From: Novosphingobium sp. PP1Y
Lineage (GTDB): Bacteria; Pseudomonadota; Alphaproteobacteria; Sphingomonadales; Sphingomonadaceae
Assembly: GCF_000253255.1 (NCBI RefSeq)
Contig: NC_015580.1
Span: 2,865,001 to 2,929,000, forward strand
Direction of reading: 5' to 3'
Length of the DNA: 64,000 bases
The notes beneath the pieces were generated by a model. It had not been told where the DNA came from and did no database searches. It was given only the letters and a program-made list of their open reading frames with translations. A program made the translations under genes and the position numbers. Position 1 is the stretch's first letter; each line of letters starts with the position of its first letter. Positions 34,935 through 43,484 of this stretch are shown here, piece by piece.

Positions 34935-35468
34935 TCAGTATTCCTCCCCGGCTTCCGAGGCGCGGCGCGCCTCGAGGTATTCGATGAGGTGATCGAAGCG
35001 CCGGTGAAGCCGCAAAATTTCCAGCTGCGTGCGCAAGTTGACTTCGTAGTCATGCCGAGCGGCAATGCGATCCTTGTCGGCCTGCCTGTTCTGGCTCATC
35101 ATGATCACCGGCGCCTGGATCGCTGCCAGCATCGAGAGAATGAGGTTGAGGAAGATGTACGGGTAGCCATCGAAGGGATGCAGCCCGAAGGCTTCCAGCA
35201 CATGGCTGTTAACGAGCATCCAGGCGATCAGCACCAGTCCAAAGGCAATGATGAAGCCCCAGCTGCCGCCGACCGCCGCAACCCGGTCAGCGAGCCGGTC
35301 ACCGCGGCTGGCATGGGTCGCGGCGATCTCGTCGGCATCGGGGCCGATCAGGGTGCCCGCGGCAATACGCCGCAGGACATTCTGTTCTTCCTGCCCCAGC
35401 TCGCTGAACTTGCGGCCGAGAAGCTCCTCGGCCAGCTGCTCAGGCGTGCGCCGAGGCAGTTGCATCAT
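34935..35468 (-). CDS. DUF1003 family membrane protein
   Basis: 177 residues. The two-helix membrane core includes GSWGFIIAFGLVLIAWMLVN and YPYIFLNLILSMLAAIQAPV followed by IMMSQNRQADKDR, the DUF1003 signature. The N-terminal 60 residues are soluble and the C terminus is a charged helix rich in Arg and Glu. Function unknown. Its start overlaps the lysK stop by four bases, so it is probably co-expressed with lysyl-tRNA synthetase. Confidence 0.9.
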   Translation of the reverse strand: MMQLPRRTPEQLAEELLGRKFSELGQEEQNVLRRIAAGTLIGPDADEIAATHASRGDRLADRVAAVGGSWGFIIAFGLVLIAWMLVNSHVLEAFGLHPFDGYPYIFLNLILSMLAAIQAPVIMMSQNRQADKDRIAARHDYEVNLRTQLEILRLHRRFDHLIEYLEARRASEAGEEY

Positions 35469-37078
35469 TGGCTGGAAAGCGCTTCTGCGATCAGCTTGCG
35501 CGTCTCGGGAATGCCATAGAGCGCGATGAAGCTGCCCATGCGCGGCCCCTGGCTGGAGCCCAGCAGGGTTTCGTAAAGCGCCTTGAACCAGTCGCGCAAA
35601 TTACCGAAGCCGTAAGCCTCGTTCTTGCCGATCTCATAGACCGTGTTTTGCAATTCCTCTGCCGACGTGTCCGGCCCAGCCTTGGCCAGTTCGGCATCGA
35701 GCGCCTTGAGCGCTTCGGCTTCATGGGCGTCCGGCGCGCGGCGCACCAGCGTCGGCGCGATGAAATCCCGGTTGGTGGCCAGGGCGGCGCGCACCAGTTC
35801 GCCCAGTTCCGGGTGCGCCTCGGGCGTCGCATCGGCAACGTAGTTGCCTAGGTACGACCAGACCTGATCGGCGGTTGCATCGGCGCCCAGCACGCCCACG
35901 AGGTTGAGCAGCAGCGAGAAAGTCACCGGCAGGGTGTCGCCCGCGCCTTCACCGTTGCCGGTCGCGCGCAGCAGGTGCCAGACCGGATTGCCGAGCTGCT
36001 TTTCGAGCGGCTGGTCCGGAAGGTTGCCGCGGAACTGCCAGTACTCGTCTACCGCCTTGGGGATCACGCCGATATGCAGCTGCTTGGCGCTCTTGGGCTC
36101 CCGGAACAGATAGAAGCCAAGACTTTCCTCGGTCCCGTAGGTCAGCCACTGCTCGATGGTGAGGCCATTGCCCTTGGACTTCGAGATCTTCTCGCCGTTC
36201 TCGTCGAGGAAGAGTTCGTAGATCAGCCCTTCGGGCTTACGGCGCCCAAGGATCTGCGAGATCTTGCCCGACTGCGTCACCGAGTCGGTCAGGTCCTTGC
36301 CGCACATCTCGTAGTCGACGCCAAGATCGACCCAGCGCATTGCCCAATCGACCTTCCACTGCAGCTTGGCATGGCCGCCGAAGACGGATTGCTCGACGGT
36401 CGAGCCGTCCTCGTCGGCAAAGCGGATCATTCCGGTGGCCGGATCGAGGACTTCGACCGGCACCTGCAGCACCGCGCCCGTGGTCGGCGACACCGGCAGG
36501 ACCGGCGAATAGGTCTTGCGGCGCTCCTCGCGAAGCGTGGGCAGCATGACGCCCATGATGGCATCGTAGTGTGAGAGCACGTTCGACAGGGCACTGTCGA
36601 AGGCACCGGAATTGTAGCGGTCGCTGGCCGAGACGAACTCGTACTCGAAGCCGAAGCGATCGAGGAAATCGCGCAGCATCGCGTTGTTGTGATGCGCGAA
36701 GCTCTCGAACTTCCCGAACGGATCGGGAATGCGGCTCAGCGGCTTGCCGAGATTGTCCGCAAGCAATTGGGCGTTGGGAATATTGTCCGGGACCTTGCGC
36801 AGCCCGTCCATATCGTCCGAAAAGGCGACCAGCCGAGTCGGCGCGCCACCGGTCAGGGTTTCGTAGGCGTGACGCACCAGCGTCGTGCGCAGAACTTCCT
36901 GGAACGTGCCGATATGCGGGAGGCCCGAGGGACCGTAACCGGTCTCGAACAGCATGGGCTCACCGCCCGGTTTGCCGTCCGGATAGCGCTTGAGCAGCTT
37001 CTGGGCCTCCTGGAAGGGCCAGGCCTTGGACACACGGGCGGCTTCGATCAGGGCATTCTCAGTCATGGGGGCGCTCAT
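35465..37078 (-). CDS. lysK: Lysyl-tRNA synthetase, class I
   Basis: Charges tRNA-Lys with lysine. ATG at 37078 gives 537 residues, the normal length. Class I signatures are the HIGH-type GLPHIGTFQE (HIGT, 55-58) and the KMSKS-type GEKISKSKGNG (297-301); the core matches the tRNA-synt_1f family. Most bacteria use the unrelated class II LysRS; class I is typical of archaea, spirochaetes and alphaproteobacteria. DUF1003 follows with a four-base overlap; the mechanosensitive channel gene is divergent, 98 bases away. Confidence 0.96.
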   Translation of the reverse strand: MSAPMTENALIEAARVSKAWPFQEAQKLLKRYPDGKPGGEPMLFETGYGPSGLPHIGTFQEVLRTTLVRHAYETLTGGAPTRLVAFSDDMDGLRKVPDNIPNAQLLADNLGKPLSRIPDPFGKFESFAHHNNAMLRDFLDRFGFEYEFVSASDRYNSGAFDSALSNVLSHYDAIMGVMLPTLREERRKTYSPVLPVSPTTGAVLQVPVEVLDPATGMIRFADEDGSTVEQSVFGGHAKLQWKVDWAMRWVDLGVDYEMCGKDLTDSVTQSGKISQILGRRKPEGLIYELFLDENGEKISKSKGNGLTIEQWLTYGTEESLGFYLFREPKSAKQLHIGVIPKAVDEYWQFRGNLPDQPLEKQLGNPVWHLLRATGNGEGAGDTLPVTFSLLLNLVGVLGADATADQVWSYLGNYVADATPEAHPELGELVRAALATNRDFIAPTLVRRAPDAHEAEALKALDAELAKAGPDTSAEELQNTVYEIGKNEAYGFGNLRDWFKALYETLLGSSQGPRMGSFIALYGIPETRKLIAEALSSQ

Positions 37079-37176
37079 CTTCGAAACGCGGACATTTCGC
37101 AAGCGCGAAGCTGCATTGGAACCGGGCCGGGACAGGCCCGTTACGTTCAAAAGGGACCGAAAGGGACGAAGAAATC

Positions 37177-38064
37177 GTGAATTACGTCGAAACATTGCGC
37201 ACTGAACTGGAGGCCATGGGCAAAGGAGTCGTGCAGGCCCTGCCCTCGCTGGTCATCGCGCTTGTCGTTCTGCTGGCTACATGGATCGTTGCGCGCACCG
37301 CCGTGCGCATTGCCGATCGCATCACCGGCAGAACCGCAATCCGCAACGATCTCAAGCAGCTGCTCGATACCCTCGTGCGATTGCTGGTGTGGATCATCGG
37401 ATCGCTGATTGCCCTCACGATCGCCATCCCCAGCTTCACCCCGGCAGGCGCCTTCGCAAGCCTGGGTGTCGGCGCTCTCGCCATCGGTTTTGCGTTCCAG
37501 GATATTTTCGAGAATTTTCTCGCCGGCGTGCTGATCATGCTGCGCGACAAGATGAACATCGGCGACTCGGTCATCTGCGGCAGCATCAGTGGCAAGGTCG
37601 AGAGGATCACCTTGCGCGAAACGCACATCCGGCAGTTCTCGGGCGAACTGACCGTCGTTCCGAACTCCATGCTGTTCAAGAACCCGGTGGACATTCTCAC
37701 CGACCATGCCCTGCGCCGCAACGAGATCGTCGTCGGCGTCTCTTATGACACGGACCTCGGCCCAGCCCAGGACGTCATCCAGAAGGCCGTCGAAAGCGTC
37801 GAGGCGGTGGACAAGGACAAGGGCGTCGTCGTCTTCGCGCAGGAGTTCAATGCCAGCTCGGTCGACTTCCTCGTCCAGTGGTGGACCGACACCGTCGCGC
37901 AGGACCTGCGCCTGACCAAGAGCCAGATCGTCATGGCCGTGAAGTCCGCGCTAGACGAGGCGGGCATCGAGATCCCGTTCCCCTATGTCACCAATACCTT
38001 CAAGGAACCGCTGCCCCTCGAAAGGGCACGGAACCCCGAGGCGGTCAACGAGAACGCTGCCTGA
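37177..38064 (+). CDS. Small-conductance mechanosensitive channel (MscS family)
   Basis: Opens under membrane tension to release solutes in osmotic downshock. 295 residues from GTG 37177. Three membrane helices: about 20-42, 66-86 and the pore helix 92-120 (GVGALAIGFAFQDIFENFLA with the Gly/Ala pattern of TM3), then the beta domain with VERITLRETHIRQFSGELTV and VPNSMLFKNPV, and the alpha/beta C-terminal domain. Compact size is like E. coli MscS (286). It is monocistronic and followed by a likely terminator. Confidence 0.94.
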   Translation: MNYVETLRTELEAMGKGVVQALPSLVIALVVLLATWIVARTAVRIADRITGRTAIRNDLKQLLDTLVRLLVWIIGSLIALTIAIPSFTPAGAFASLGVGALAIGFAFQDIFENFLAGVLIMLRDKMNIGDSVICGSISGKVERITLRETHIRQFSGELTVVPNSMLFKNPVDILTDHALRRNEIVVGVSYDTDLGPAQDVIQKAVESVEAVDKDKGVVVFAQEFNASSVDFLVQWWTDTVAQDLRLTKSQIVMAVKSALDEAGIEIPFPYVTNTFKEPLPLERARNPEAVNENAA

Positions 38065-38106
38065 GGCGAGGCCAGCGCGCCATTTCGCCGCGGCACCGCT
38101 GCGATG

Positions 38107-38150
38107 AAAGACCCGTCAGCGCGCCGTCAAAGGCCTGCTGCCGGGTCTTT
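38107..38150 (+). terminator. Likely terminator after mscS
   Basis: AAAGACCCG (38107-38115) and CGGGTCTTT (38142-38150) pair perfectly, nine base pairs, around a 26-base loop. The A-rich left foot and T-rich right foot make it usable in both directions between the convergent mscS and DUF2218 genes. Confidence 0.55.
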
Positions 38151-38175
38151 CCGATTCCGGCAGTATTGCGCCGGG

Positions 38176-38463
38176 TTACTGCCAGGACCATTCGTAGTTG
38201 AGCGATCCTTCGCGGAACGCGAAGCGGTCGATATGGTTTGCCACCACTTCGGTCAGGCGTTCGAGCGTTGCCTTGTCCTCCCCGGTGATCTCTATCGCGA
38301 TGCCTTCCCCGTCTCCCGCCATCGTCGTGACGGCAGACGGGAAATGGACCTTGCCGGTATCGCCCTCGACTTCGACCTCGAACTTGTGGCTCCAGTGCTT
38401 GCAGACCTGGCGTACGTACTTGCCGCCGTTCGGCGTGGCGACTTTCGCTGCGATTGTGCTCAT
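38176..38463 (-). CDS. DUF2218 domain protein
   Basis: 95 residues, the whole length of the DUF2218 domain: an N-terminal KVATPNGGKYVRQVCKHWSH followed by FPSAVTTMAGDGEGIAIEI and a C-terminal helix ending FREGSLNYEWSW. In other bacteria I recall this domain fused to siderophore-interacting FAD reductases, which hints at iron metabolism; here it stands alone. It overlaps the PadR stop by four bases (ATGA), so it is co-translated with and probably controlled by that regulator. Confidence 0.85.
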   Translation of the reverse strand: MSTIAAKVATPNGGKYVRQVCKHWSHKFEVEVEGDTGKVHFPSAVTTMAGDGEGIAIEITGEDKATLERLTEVVANHIDRFAFREGSLNYEWSWQ

Positions 38464-39200
38464 TTCTCGATCCTTTCGATATTGCGCGTGGCTTCGTCGA
38501 TGGCTTCCGCCACCCGCAGGATGAAATCCCGGTCCGCACCTTCGACCGAAAGACGGTCGAATACGGCGGTCTTGAGGTTGTGCATGGCGCGCCGGACCGG
38601 CGCGGGGTCGACCTTCTCACGGGCCTCTGCCAAAGCCGCCAGGCGCTGGCGCAAAGCATTTGCCTTGTCGGCATCGGCCTCGGCGTGCTTGCGGCCTTCT
38701 TCGGTGGCCTCGTAGGACTTGCGAGCCCCTTCGTCCGAGCCGACCGCAATCCAACCTGCCTCTTCCATGTAGGTCAGGGCAGGATAGACCACGCCGGGAC
38801 TGGGCGCATACTCGCCGCCCGAGATGGCCTCGATCTCGCGGATCAGGTCATAGCCGTGGCGCGGGGCTTCCGCGATCAAGGCCAGCAGCAGCGTCTGCAG
38901 TTCGCCCTGGTCGAATATCCGCCGACGCCGACCGCCGCGCATGGCGCGACCGCCGCCAAAGCCCGGACCGCCTCCTCCTCCGCGACCGCCGCGGCCGTGC
39001 CTGCGGCCGTCGAAGAGTTCATCGTCCAAACCGTCGCGTCCCGGTCCGAAGGGGCCGCGCATACCGCCACGGCGTCCGTGCATGCCCCGGGCGCGCCGAT
39101 CGAAGGCGATGTCCATGGCATGATCGTCGCGCACGAAGCCGTGTCCGCCGCGCCTGGGGTTACTGTTCATCTGTCTCATTATGTTTCCATCAATCTTCAT
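38460..39200 (-). CDS. PadR-family regulator of the YqjI type with a Gly/Arg-rich N-terminal arm
   Basis: 246 residues from ATG 39200, which has GAGG six bases upstream. Residues ~98-172 form the PadR winged helix (HGYDLIREIEAISGGEYAPS, then PGVVYPALTYMEEAGWI), followed by a dimerisation helix region to the end. The first ~94 residues are disordered and rich in Gly, Arg and His (GRRHGRGGRGGGGGPGFGGG). E. coli YqjI, a metal-responsive repressor of the ferric-reductase gene yqjH, has the same layout with a His/Cys-rich arm; here Cys is missing. An AT-rich palindrome lies just upstream and DUF2218 overlaps its stop, suggesting an autoregulated pair. Confidence 0.87.
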   Translation of the reverse strand: MKIDGNIMRQMNSNPRRGGHGFVRDDHAMDIAFDRRARGMHGRRGGMRGPFGPGRDGLDDELFDGRRHGRGGRGGGGGPGFGGGRAMRGGRRRRIFDQGELQTLLLALIAEAPRHGYDLIREIEAISGGEYAPSPGVVYPALTYMEEAGWIAVGSDEGARKSYEATEEGRKHAEADADKANALRQRLAALAEAREKVDPAPVRRAMHNLKTAVFDRLSVEGADRDFILRVAEAIDEATRNIERIEK

Positions 39201-39209
39201 GATGGCCTC

Positions 39210-39221
39210 AAGATATATCTT
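39210..39221. promoter_or_regulatory. 12-base palindrome upstream of the PadR gene, probable autoregulatory operator
   Basis: AAGATATATCTT is a perfect palindrome ending ten bases from the PadR start codon, in the only AT-rich patch of the 127-base gap between PadR and the divergent helicase gene. It would overlap the ribosome site or -10 region of the PadR transcript. PadR regulators bind such AT-rich dyads. No clear -35 element was assigned. Confidence 0.6.
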
Positions 39222-39327
39222 AGAAGGATTCTTGCAAGACGCGAATTTGTAACGAGTCGTAATTTCCTGCGGGAAGCGACGCAGAGCCATTTCCAAATCA
39301 GGCAAGGCATCCCTAAGACCGGATCAT

Positions 39328-42042
39328 ATGTCCGCGCTTCCCCTTCCCGCACTGCATGCCAGCCATGGCGGCAGTTGGCTGCGCGACGGCAACGCGGCCA
39401 CGCGGACTGTCTCGAAGGGCGAAGCGATGATGGCCGCGGCCGATACGCCGCTGCTCATCCTCAACGCCCCGCTCCTGGCAACCCGGCTCGGCTACCCCGA
39501 CCTGTCCGGGCTCGATCTGCTCGAACTCTTCGCCTTCGTGCATCCGGCCCGCTTCGTCGTGCCCACGCCCAAGGGCCTGGCCCATGCCCTCGACCTGACC
39601 GAGCCCGACGGCGAACCCGATGTCCCGCGCCTGCTGCAGGAAGCTGCCGGCAGGTTGCTGGAGACTTGCGAAAGCCCGGATTGGCAGGAACGCGAAGGCG
39701 CTTGGACTTCGCTTCAGTCGCTGGTGCGCATGCGCTGGCCTTGGGCCACACTGCTGGGAACGCGCATCGCCAAGCCCCAGCGCGCCGAACGCTGGCTCTT
39801 CTCGCGCCTGCCAGAGTGGGAGGAAACAGCGGACCAGCCCCAGCCCCGACAGGTGGAACTGAGCGAGGCCGATGTACTGCAGCAGCTGCAGACGCTGACC
39901 GGGGCCAAGGCCGAGCAGCGCGAAGGGCAGCGGGCCTATGCCGCCCAGTCCGCCGCCGCCTTCTCGCCGCGCAAGGCATCGGGACAGCCCAATGTCCTGC
40001 TGGCACAGGCAGGCACCGGCATCGGCAAGACGCTGGGCTACCTCGCCCCCGCCTCTTTGTGGAGCGCCCTATCCGGCGGCACTGTCTGGGTTTCGACTTA
40101 TACCAAGGCCCTGCAGCGCCAGCTGCGGCAGGAGAGCCGCCGCGCGTGGCCGGAGCGGCGGCCGGACGGCAGCCAGCCCGTCGTCGTGCGCAAGGGGCGC
40201 GAAAACTACCTGTGCCTGCTCAACCTCGAGGATGCATTGCAGGGCGGCTTCGCCGGACGCGCGGCGATCCTGGCCCAGCTCGTCGCGCGCTGGGCGGCCT
40301 ATACCCGCGATGGCGACATGATCGGCGGCGACCTGCCGGGCTGGCTCGGAACCCTGTTCCGCCAGCGCGGCATCACCGCCCTCACCGACCGGCGCGGCGA
40401 ATGTGTCTATGCCGGGTGCCCGCACTACCGCAAATGCTTCATCGAGCGGGCATCGCGAGCCAGTGCGCAAGCCGACCTCGTGATCGGCAACCATGCCCTG
40501 GTCATGGTCAATGCCGCGCGCGGACGCGATCATGCCGCACGGCCCACGCGGATCGTCTTCGACGAAGGGCATCACGTTTTCGACGCCGCCGATTCAACTT
40601 TCGCGGCGGCGCTGTCGGGCAGTGAGACGATCGAGCTGCGTCGCTGGGTCATCGGTCCGGAAAAGGCCTCGCGCGGTCGGCGTCGCGGTCTTTCCGCGCG
40701 GCTTGCCGATATCGTCAGCTACGACGAGGCCGGCGCCAAGGCGATTGCCGCCGCGCGCGCCGCCGCTGAAGCCCTGCCCGGCGACGGCTGGATGCAGCGG
40801 ATCAATGAAGGCGCGCCATCCGGACCGCTTGAAGACCTGCTCGCCTCGGTGCGAGCCACTGTCTACGCGCGCGACGAGAGCGGCGGACAGGAAGCCGGAT
40901 ACGGCCTCGAAACCGAGGCGGCCGGCCTCGACGGCACGTTCATCGAAGTCTCGCAGGCCGCGCGTGAGGCACTCGCGGACTTGCGCCAACCGCTGATGCG
41001 ACTCGGCATGAGACTGGAAGCCCTGCTGGAAGATCCGCCCGACTGGCTGGACGGTCAGGGCCGCGCCCGAATCGAGGGCGCCCGCCATTCGCTATCGTGG
41101 CGCATCGACCTGCTTTCGGCATGGGAAGCCCTGCTCGAACGGCTGGGCGGCCCCGCCGACCCGGAATACGTCGACTGGCTGGCGGTCGACCGCTCGGAGG
41201 CGCGTGAATTCGACATCGGCATCCACCGCCACTGGCTCGATCCGATGAAGCCTTTCGCCAAGGTCGTCCTCGAACCGGCACACGGCGTCGTCATGACTTC
41301 GGCAACGCTGCGCGACGGCGAGGACTGGGGCAAGGCGGTGGCCCGATCCGGTGTCGAGCACATCGGCGTGACCCCGCGCCTTTCCGCCCACTCCAGCCCG
41401 TTCGACTATGCAAAGCAGGCCGAAGTCCTGATCGTCACCGACGTCCCACGCGGCGACATCCCTGCCCTGGCCGCAGCATATGCACGCCTGATCGAGGCCT
41501 CGCACGGCGGTGCACTCGGGCTGTTCACGGCAATCCGGCGCCTGCGCGCCGTGCATGGCCGGATCGCAGACCGCCTGGCCCGAACCGGCCTGCCGCTCTA
41601 TGCCCAGCATGTCGACCCGATCGACACCGGCACGCTCGTCGACATCTTCCGCGACGACCCCGCGGCATCGCTGCTGGGCACCGATGCCTTGCGGGACGGC
41701 GTCGATGTGCCGGGCGATTCGCTCCGGCTGGTCGTCATGGAACAGGTGCCCTGGCCGCGGCCGACCATCCTGCACCGGGCCCGGCGCCTCGCCGGTGGCG
41801 GCGGCAGCTATGACGACGGCATCATCCGCGCCCGGCTGGCCCAGGCCTTCGGACGCCTCATCCGCAGCCGCGACGACCGCGGTCATTTCGTGGTCCTCTC
41901 CGCTGCATTCCCCTCGCGCCTGCTGAGCGCCTTCCCCGAAGGAACGCCCGTCCTGCGGCTTTCTCTGGAGGAGGCTTTACATCGGGTCGCTACCAATGCT
42001 TCAGAAGAAGCATACCGACCCGATCACGCCGCCCGGCCATGA
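39328..42042 (+). CDS. DinG/XPD-type ATP-dependent DNA helicase with Fe-S cysteines
   Basis: 904-residue superfamily 2 helicase of the Rad3/DinG kind. Motif I is AQAGTGIGKTLGYLAP (near 228); four Cys that would ligate a 4Fe-4S cluster are in ENYLCLLN (~296) and GECVYAGCPHYRKCF (~358-369), between motifs I and II as expected; motif II is VFDEGHHVFD (DEGH, near 412). MTSATLRDG and QAFGRLIRSRDDRGHFVV are motifs III/VI equivalents. The N-terminal ~200 residues are specific to this alphaproteobacterial type. Likely 5'-3' unwinding in repair; divergent from PadR and 19 bases before sixA. Confidence 0.88.
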   Translation: MSALPLPALHASHGGSWLRDGNAATRTVSKGEAMMAAADTPLLILNAPLLATRLGYPDLSGLDLLELFAFVHPARFVVPTPKGLAHALDLTEPDGEPDVPRLLQEAAGRLLETCESPDWQEREGAWTSLQSLVRMRWPWATLLGTRIAKPQRAERWLFSRLPEWEETADQPQPRQVELSEADVLQQLQTLTGAKAEQREGQRAYAAQSAAAFSPRKASGQPNVLLAQAGTGIGKTLGYLAPASLWSALSGGTVWVSTYTKALQRQLRQESRRAWPERRPDGSQPVVVRKGRENYLCLLNLEDALQGGFAGRAAILAQLVARWAAYTRDGDMIGGDLPGWLGTLFRQRGITALTDRRGECVYAGCPHYRKCFIERASRASAQADLVIGNHALVMVNAARGRDHAARPTRIVFDEGHHVFDAADSTFAAALSGSETIELRRWVIGPEKASRGRRRGLSARLADIVSYDEAGAKAIAAARAAAEALPGDGWMQRINEGAPSGPLEDLLASVRATVYARDESGGQEAGYGLETEAAGLDGTFIEVSQAAREALADLRQPLMRLGMRLEALLEDPPDWLDGQGRARIEGARHSLSWRIDLLSAWEALLERLGGPADPEYVDWLAVDRSEAREFDIGIHRHWLDPMKPFAKVVLEPAHGVVMTSATLRDGEDWGKAVARSGVEHIGVTPRLSAHSSPFDYAKQAEVLIVTDVPRGDIPALAAAYARLIEASHGGALGLFTAIRRLRAVHGRIADRLARTGLPLYAQHVDPIDTGTLVDIFRDDPAASLLGTDALRDGVDVPGDSLRLVVMEQVPWPRPTILHRARRLAGGGGSYDDGIIRARLAQAFGRLIRSRDDRGHFVVLSAAFPSRLLSAFPEGTPVLRLSLEEALHRVATNASEEAYRPDHAARP

Positions 42043-42061
42043 ATACGAGCTTGCCTGACAG

Positions 42062-42607
42062 ATGAAGACCCTCGGCATCTTTCGCCACGCCAAGTCGGAC
42101 TGGAACGATGCGCGCCTGCGCGACTTCGACAGGCCTCTCAACAAGCGGGGCCGCAAGGGCGCGGCGATCATGGGCGAGCATATCCGCAATGACGGCAGGG
42201 CGTGGAAGCGCATTCTCGCCTCTCCCGCGGTTCGCGTCACGCAGACGATCGAGCTTGCCTCGGAAGCGGCCGGAATGGCGCCGCCGGTCAGTTGGGACAG
42301 GCGCATCTACCTTGCCAACTCAGCGACGCTGATGGATCTCCTGCGCGAACAGGAAGGCGATCCCGCCTCGATCATGCTGATCGGACACAATCCGGGCCTT
42401 GAGGACCTGATCTTCGATCTGGTTCCCGATGATGGCACCAGTCCGCTGCGTGATGTCGTCGAGGAGAAATTCCCGACCGCCGCCTATGCCGTGCTCGAAC
42501 TCGACATCGACAGCTGGGACGATATCGACGGGAACTGCGCCCGGATCGTCCACCTCGTCCGGCCGCGCGACCTCGATCCCGAACTGGGGCCGAGCCTCAC
42601 CGACTGA
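42062..42607 (+). CDS. sixA: Histidine phosphatase (SixA-like)
   Basis: 181 residues of the histidine phosphatase superfamily. The catalytic RH pair is Arg8-His9 in LGIFRHAKSDWND (the usual RHG becomes RHAKS, as in SixA), and the second catalytic His is in LIGHNPGLEDL near 108. SixA proteins remove phosphate from phosphohistidine, classically on phosphorelay or PTS proteins; the target here is unknown. It follows the helicase gene by 19 bases on the same strand. Confidence 0.88.
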   Translation: MKTLGIFRHAKSDWNDARLRDFDRPLNKRGRKGAAIMGEHIRNDGRAWKRILASPAVRVTQTIELASEAAGMAPPVSWDRRIYLANSATLMDLLREQEGDPASIMLIGHNPGLEDLIFDLVPDDGTSPLRDVVEEKFPTAAYAVLELDIDSWDDIDGNCARIVHLVRPRDLDPELGPSLTD

Positions 42608-42656
42608 TTGCATTCATTGGTGGTTGAGACGGCGGCTTGCGCAAGACGCCAATGCC

Positions 42657-43061
42657 TCAGGCAGCAGCCAATGCCGCGGCCAGTTGCGCACGAATCTGAA
42701 TCAGCTCGCCAATGATGGCATCGCTCGCCGCTTCCGCAGCCTGCGGCTGCATGTCAGGTGTCACGATTGCAGACGGCGCCGGCTGGCCGTCCTGATCCTC
42801 GATCGCCTTGCGAGCACCGCGCAGGGTGTAGCCTTCCTCGTGGACGAGACGATTGATCTCGACCACGAGCGCGACATCGTCACGGCGATAATAACGCCGA
42901 CCGCCGCTGCGCTTGACAGGCTGAAGCGAAGGGAATTGTTCTTCCCAATAGCGCAAGACATGCTGACGGATGCCCAGCGCCTTGCTGACTTCACCAATGG
43001 TTCGCAGAGCCTCTGGATCCTTTCCGTCATCGAAAACCGGGATGTCGGACAAGGTATTCAT
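42657..43061 (-). CDS. MerR-family transcriptional regulator downstream of ihfA
   Basis: 134 residues. The MerR winged helix spans about 19-63: TIGEVSKALGIRQHVLRYWE, then EEQFPSLQPVKRSGGRRYYR. It lacks metal-binding Cys. After the DNA-binding domain comes a short linker and an Ala-rich helix. A MerR gene directly after ihfA is a recurrent alphaproteobacterial arrangement. It starts 13 bases after the ihfA stop, so it is part of that transcript. Target genes are unknown. Confidence 0.9.
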   Translation of the reverse strand: MNTLSDIPVFDDGKDPEALRTIGEVSKALGIRQHVLRYWEEQFPSLQPVKRSGGRRYYRRDDVALVVEINRLVHEEGYTLRGARKAIEDQDGQPAPSAIVTPDMQPQAAEAASDAIIGELIQIRAQLAAALAAA

Positions 43062-43074
43062 TGGCTCTGTTCCT

Positions 43075-43371
43075 TCAGTCTCCGGCGATCCTGTCTTTCA
43101 GCATCTGGCTCGCCCGGAATGTCATAACCCGTCGCGGGGTGATCGGCACTTCCACACCCGTCTTGGGATTGCGGCCGATACGCTCGCCCTTGTCCCGTAA
43201 CAGGAATGTGCCGAATCCCGAAATCTTGACGTTCTCGCCCGAACTGAGCGCCGTCGACATATGTTGAAGAATAGCTTCGACCATCGCCAGCGACTCCGCG
43301 CGCGACAGACCCAGCTTCTTGTGGATCGCTTCCGCGATCTCAGCCCGCGTCAATGTATCCGTTGAGCCCAT
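43075..43371 (-). CDS. ihfA: Integration host factor subunit alpha
   Basis: DNA-bending nucleoid protein, partner of IhfB. ATG at 43371 (with AGAGGGGAAG upstream) gives 98 residues, beginning MGSTDTLTRAEIAEAIHKKL. The DNA-binding beta arm is visible in VKISGFGTFLLRDKGERIGR followed by NPKTGVEVPITPRRV, with the Pro that intercalates DNA. It has a promoter of its own upstream of the start (see 43408-43439) and is cotranscribed with the MerR gene. Confidence 0.95.
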   Translation of the reverse strand: MGSTDTLTRAEIAEAIHKKLGLSRAESLAMVEAILQHMSTALSSGENVKISGFGTFLLRDKGERIGRNPKTGVEVPITPRRVMTFRASQMLKDRIAGD

Positions 43372-43407
43372 CGAACCCGCTTCCCCTCTGAGCGCCAACC
43401 CCCGCGC

Positions 43408-43439
43408 TGATAATATGAATTATCAGGGAAAAAGGCAAT
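43408..43439 (-). promoter_or_regulatory. ihfA promoter overlapped by an 8-bp-arm inverted repeat
   Basis: On the minus strand: -35 TTGCCT (43434-43439), a 17-base spacer, and -10 TATTAT (43411-43416), about 40 bases before the ihfA start. The inverted repeat CTGATAAT-ATGA-ATTATCAG (43408-43427) has perfect eight-base arms and covers the -10 and half of the spacer. A protein bound there would block RNA polymerase. A terminator is unlikely because no T run follows in either direction. Confidence 0.65.
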
Positions 43440-43484
43440 CCTACGTCAAATAATGAACGCAGATAAACCTTAGGGGGTAGGTTC

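Noticed and set aside
37079..37195. Longer N-terminal extension for LysRS (start at 37195)
   Set aside because: The extra 39 residues overlap the divergent mscS start and do not match class I LysRS N termini; ATG 37078 gives the normal protein.
43408..43427. Fur box reading of the ihfA dyad (GATAAT/ATTATC)
   Set aside because: The two halves are four bases apart instead of one, and no other Fur-like hexamers flank it; treated as an operator of unknown protein.
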